The position numbers and the translations under genes were made by a program. Of a stretch of 64,000 nucleotides of DNA, positions 63,539-64,000 are shown one piece after another (the stretch's first letter is position 1; every line of letters begins with the position of its first letter). The stretch comes from Salinicoccus carnicancri Crm (lineage in GTDB: Bacteria; Bacillota; Bacilli; Staphylococcales; Salinicoccaceae), in assembly GCF_000330705.1 (NCBI RefSeq), contig NZ_ANAM01000001.1, forward strand, positions 434,001 to 498,000. Direction: 5' to 3'. The notes beneath the pieces are model-generated. The model had not been told where the DNA came from, ran no database searches, and saw only the letters and a list, made by a program, of their open reading frames with translations.

Positions 63539-64000
63539 CAATAGGAAAGTAATCCCCTTCAACCAGGGTGGAGAGTTCCATTTCAATCAGGGGATGAAAA
63601 AATCAGGACAAAACAATAAGCATGATGCTCTGAGGAGTTTCCAGAAGGCGATTGAACTCGAGGGGAACAATCTTGCGTACCTGTCCCAGTATGCCTATCT
63701 TCTTGCTGAGGTGGGCCGCGGGACGGAAGCCGAACATATTCTGATCAATGAGTTCATTCAGCATCAGTACGATGCTGAATTTTATTTTATACTGAGCCAG
63801 CTGTACATCATCATGAATGATCCCAACAAGGCGTTCCTCTTCGGTGTGCAGTATGTGAAGCATGAACCGGACTCCGGGTATGATGAAGAGCTCGAAAACA
63901 TGTTTGAAGTGAGCATCGATGATGAGGAGGAAGTGGAGAAGGAGGCGGTCCGGTTCACAGGCCAGCACCTGTTCCAGCATCTCTTCATGAATGCCCGCAT
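63531..64000 (+). CDS. TPR-repeat protein (partial, runs off the window)
   Basis: Open to the end of the window (about 156 residues). It starts [20 protein letters not shown] and then shows helical tetratricopeptide-like repeats ([40 protein letters not shown]). It overlaps the acetyltransferase stop by 8 bases, with AAGGAG 8 bases before ATG 63531; an ATG one codon earlier is also in frame. A TPR gene in this position is also found in S. aureus. Function is unknown. Confidence 0.8.
   Translation, partial: MNDNRKVIPFNQGGEFHFNQGMKKSGQNNKHDALRSFQKAIELEGNNLAYLSQYAYLLAEVGRGTEAEHILINEFIQHQYDAEFYFILSQLYIIMNDPNKAFLFGVQYVKHEPDSGYDEELENMFEVSIDDEEEVEKEAVRFTGQHLFQHLFMNAR

Overview
The window comes from a moderately GC-rich member of the Staphylococcaceae. 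The gene order (moeB-moaB-moaC-moeA-mobB-moaE-moaD-mobA-moaA; pab, recQ, nrdIEF, sstABCD, murB, tagO, fakB, comFA-comFC, hpf, secA, prfB, uvrBA, hprK, lgt, acetyltransferase, TPR) follows the Staphylococcus aureus chromosome closely. The base composition, a cytochrome c551 gene and cydDC point instead to a halotolerant relative such as Salinicoccus or Jeotgalicoccus. Species cannot be fixed from the sequence alone. Almost everything is core chromosome. I see no tRNA, rRNA, prophage, insertion sequence or CRISPR array.

Layout. 1-5.2 kb: molybdenum cofactor synthesis. 5.2-8.4 kb: CydDC thiol exporter. 8.5-11 kb: a DegV lipid-binding protein and a CNNM/CorC-type Mg2+ exporter whose leader looks like an unrecognised cis-regulatory RNA. 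11-16 kb: a lone SauUSI-like modification-dependent restriction enzyme, small membrane proteins and an MFS transporter. 16-22.8 kb: p-aminobenzoate synthesis, a 5-oxoprolinase-like pair with a one-domain PxpB, RecQ and an EamA exporter. 22.8-26.6 kb: class Ib ribonucleotide reductase under tandem NrdR boxes. 26.7-30.3 kb: riboflavin operon under an FMN riboswitch. 30.3-32 kb: a 41-bp-period repeat array, a YtkA-like lipoprotein and a degenerate SDR. 32-36 kb: Fur-controlled catechol-siderophore uptake. 36-43.7 kb: cell-wall functions (MurB, LCP ligase, TagO), a GdpS-like GGDEF protein, bacilliredoxin and FakB. 43.7-50.6 kb: comF, hpf, secA, prfB with its programmed frameshift, and cytochrome c551. 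50.6-53.4 kb: two WalR-type secreted peptidoglycan hydrolases with a second 41-bp repeat array between them. 53.4-64 kb: thioredoxin-like protein, HD nucleotidase, csbA-uvrB-uvrA, YvlB-like protein, hprK-lgt-acetyltransferase-TPR.

The window holds several complete functional units: Moco synthesis (except transport), dNTP synthesis, riboflavin synthesis, siderophore uptake, and nucleotide excision repair (except uvrC). The most interesting unexplained signals are non-coding. First, the mpfA-like leader has an 11-bp long-range helix and a Shine-Dalgarno sequence separated from its TTG start by a perfect hairpin. Second, two arrays of the same 41-bp palindrome-containing repeat lie 21 kb apart in opposite orientations, each directly after an intrinsic terminator. 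Third, the two cell-wall hydrolase genes share a WalR-box, extended -10 and 5'-hairpin architecture. A compact structured segment lies after the cytochrome gene.
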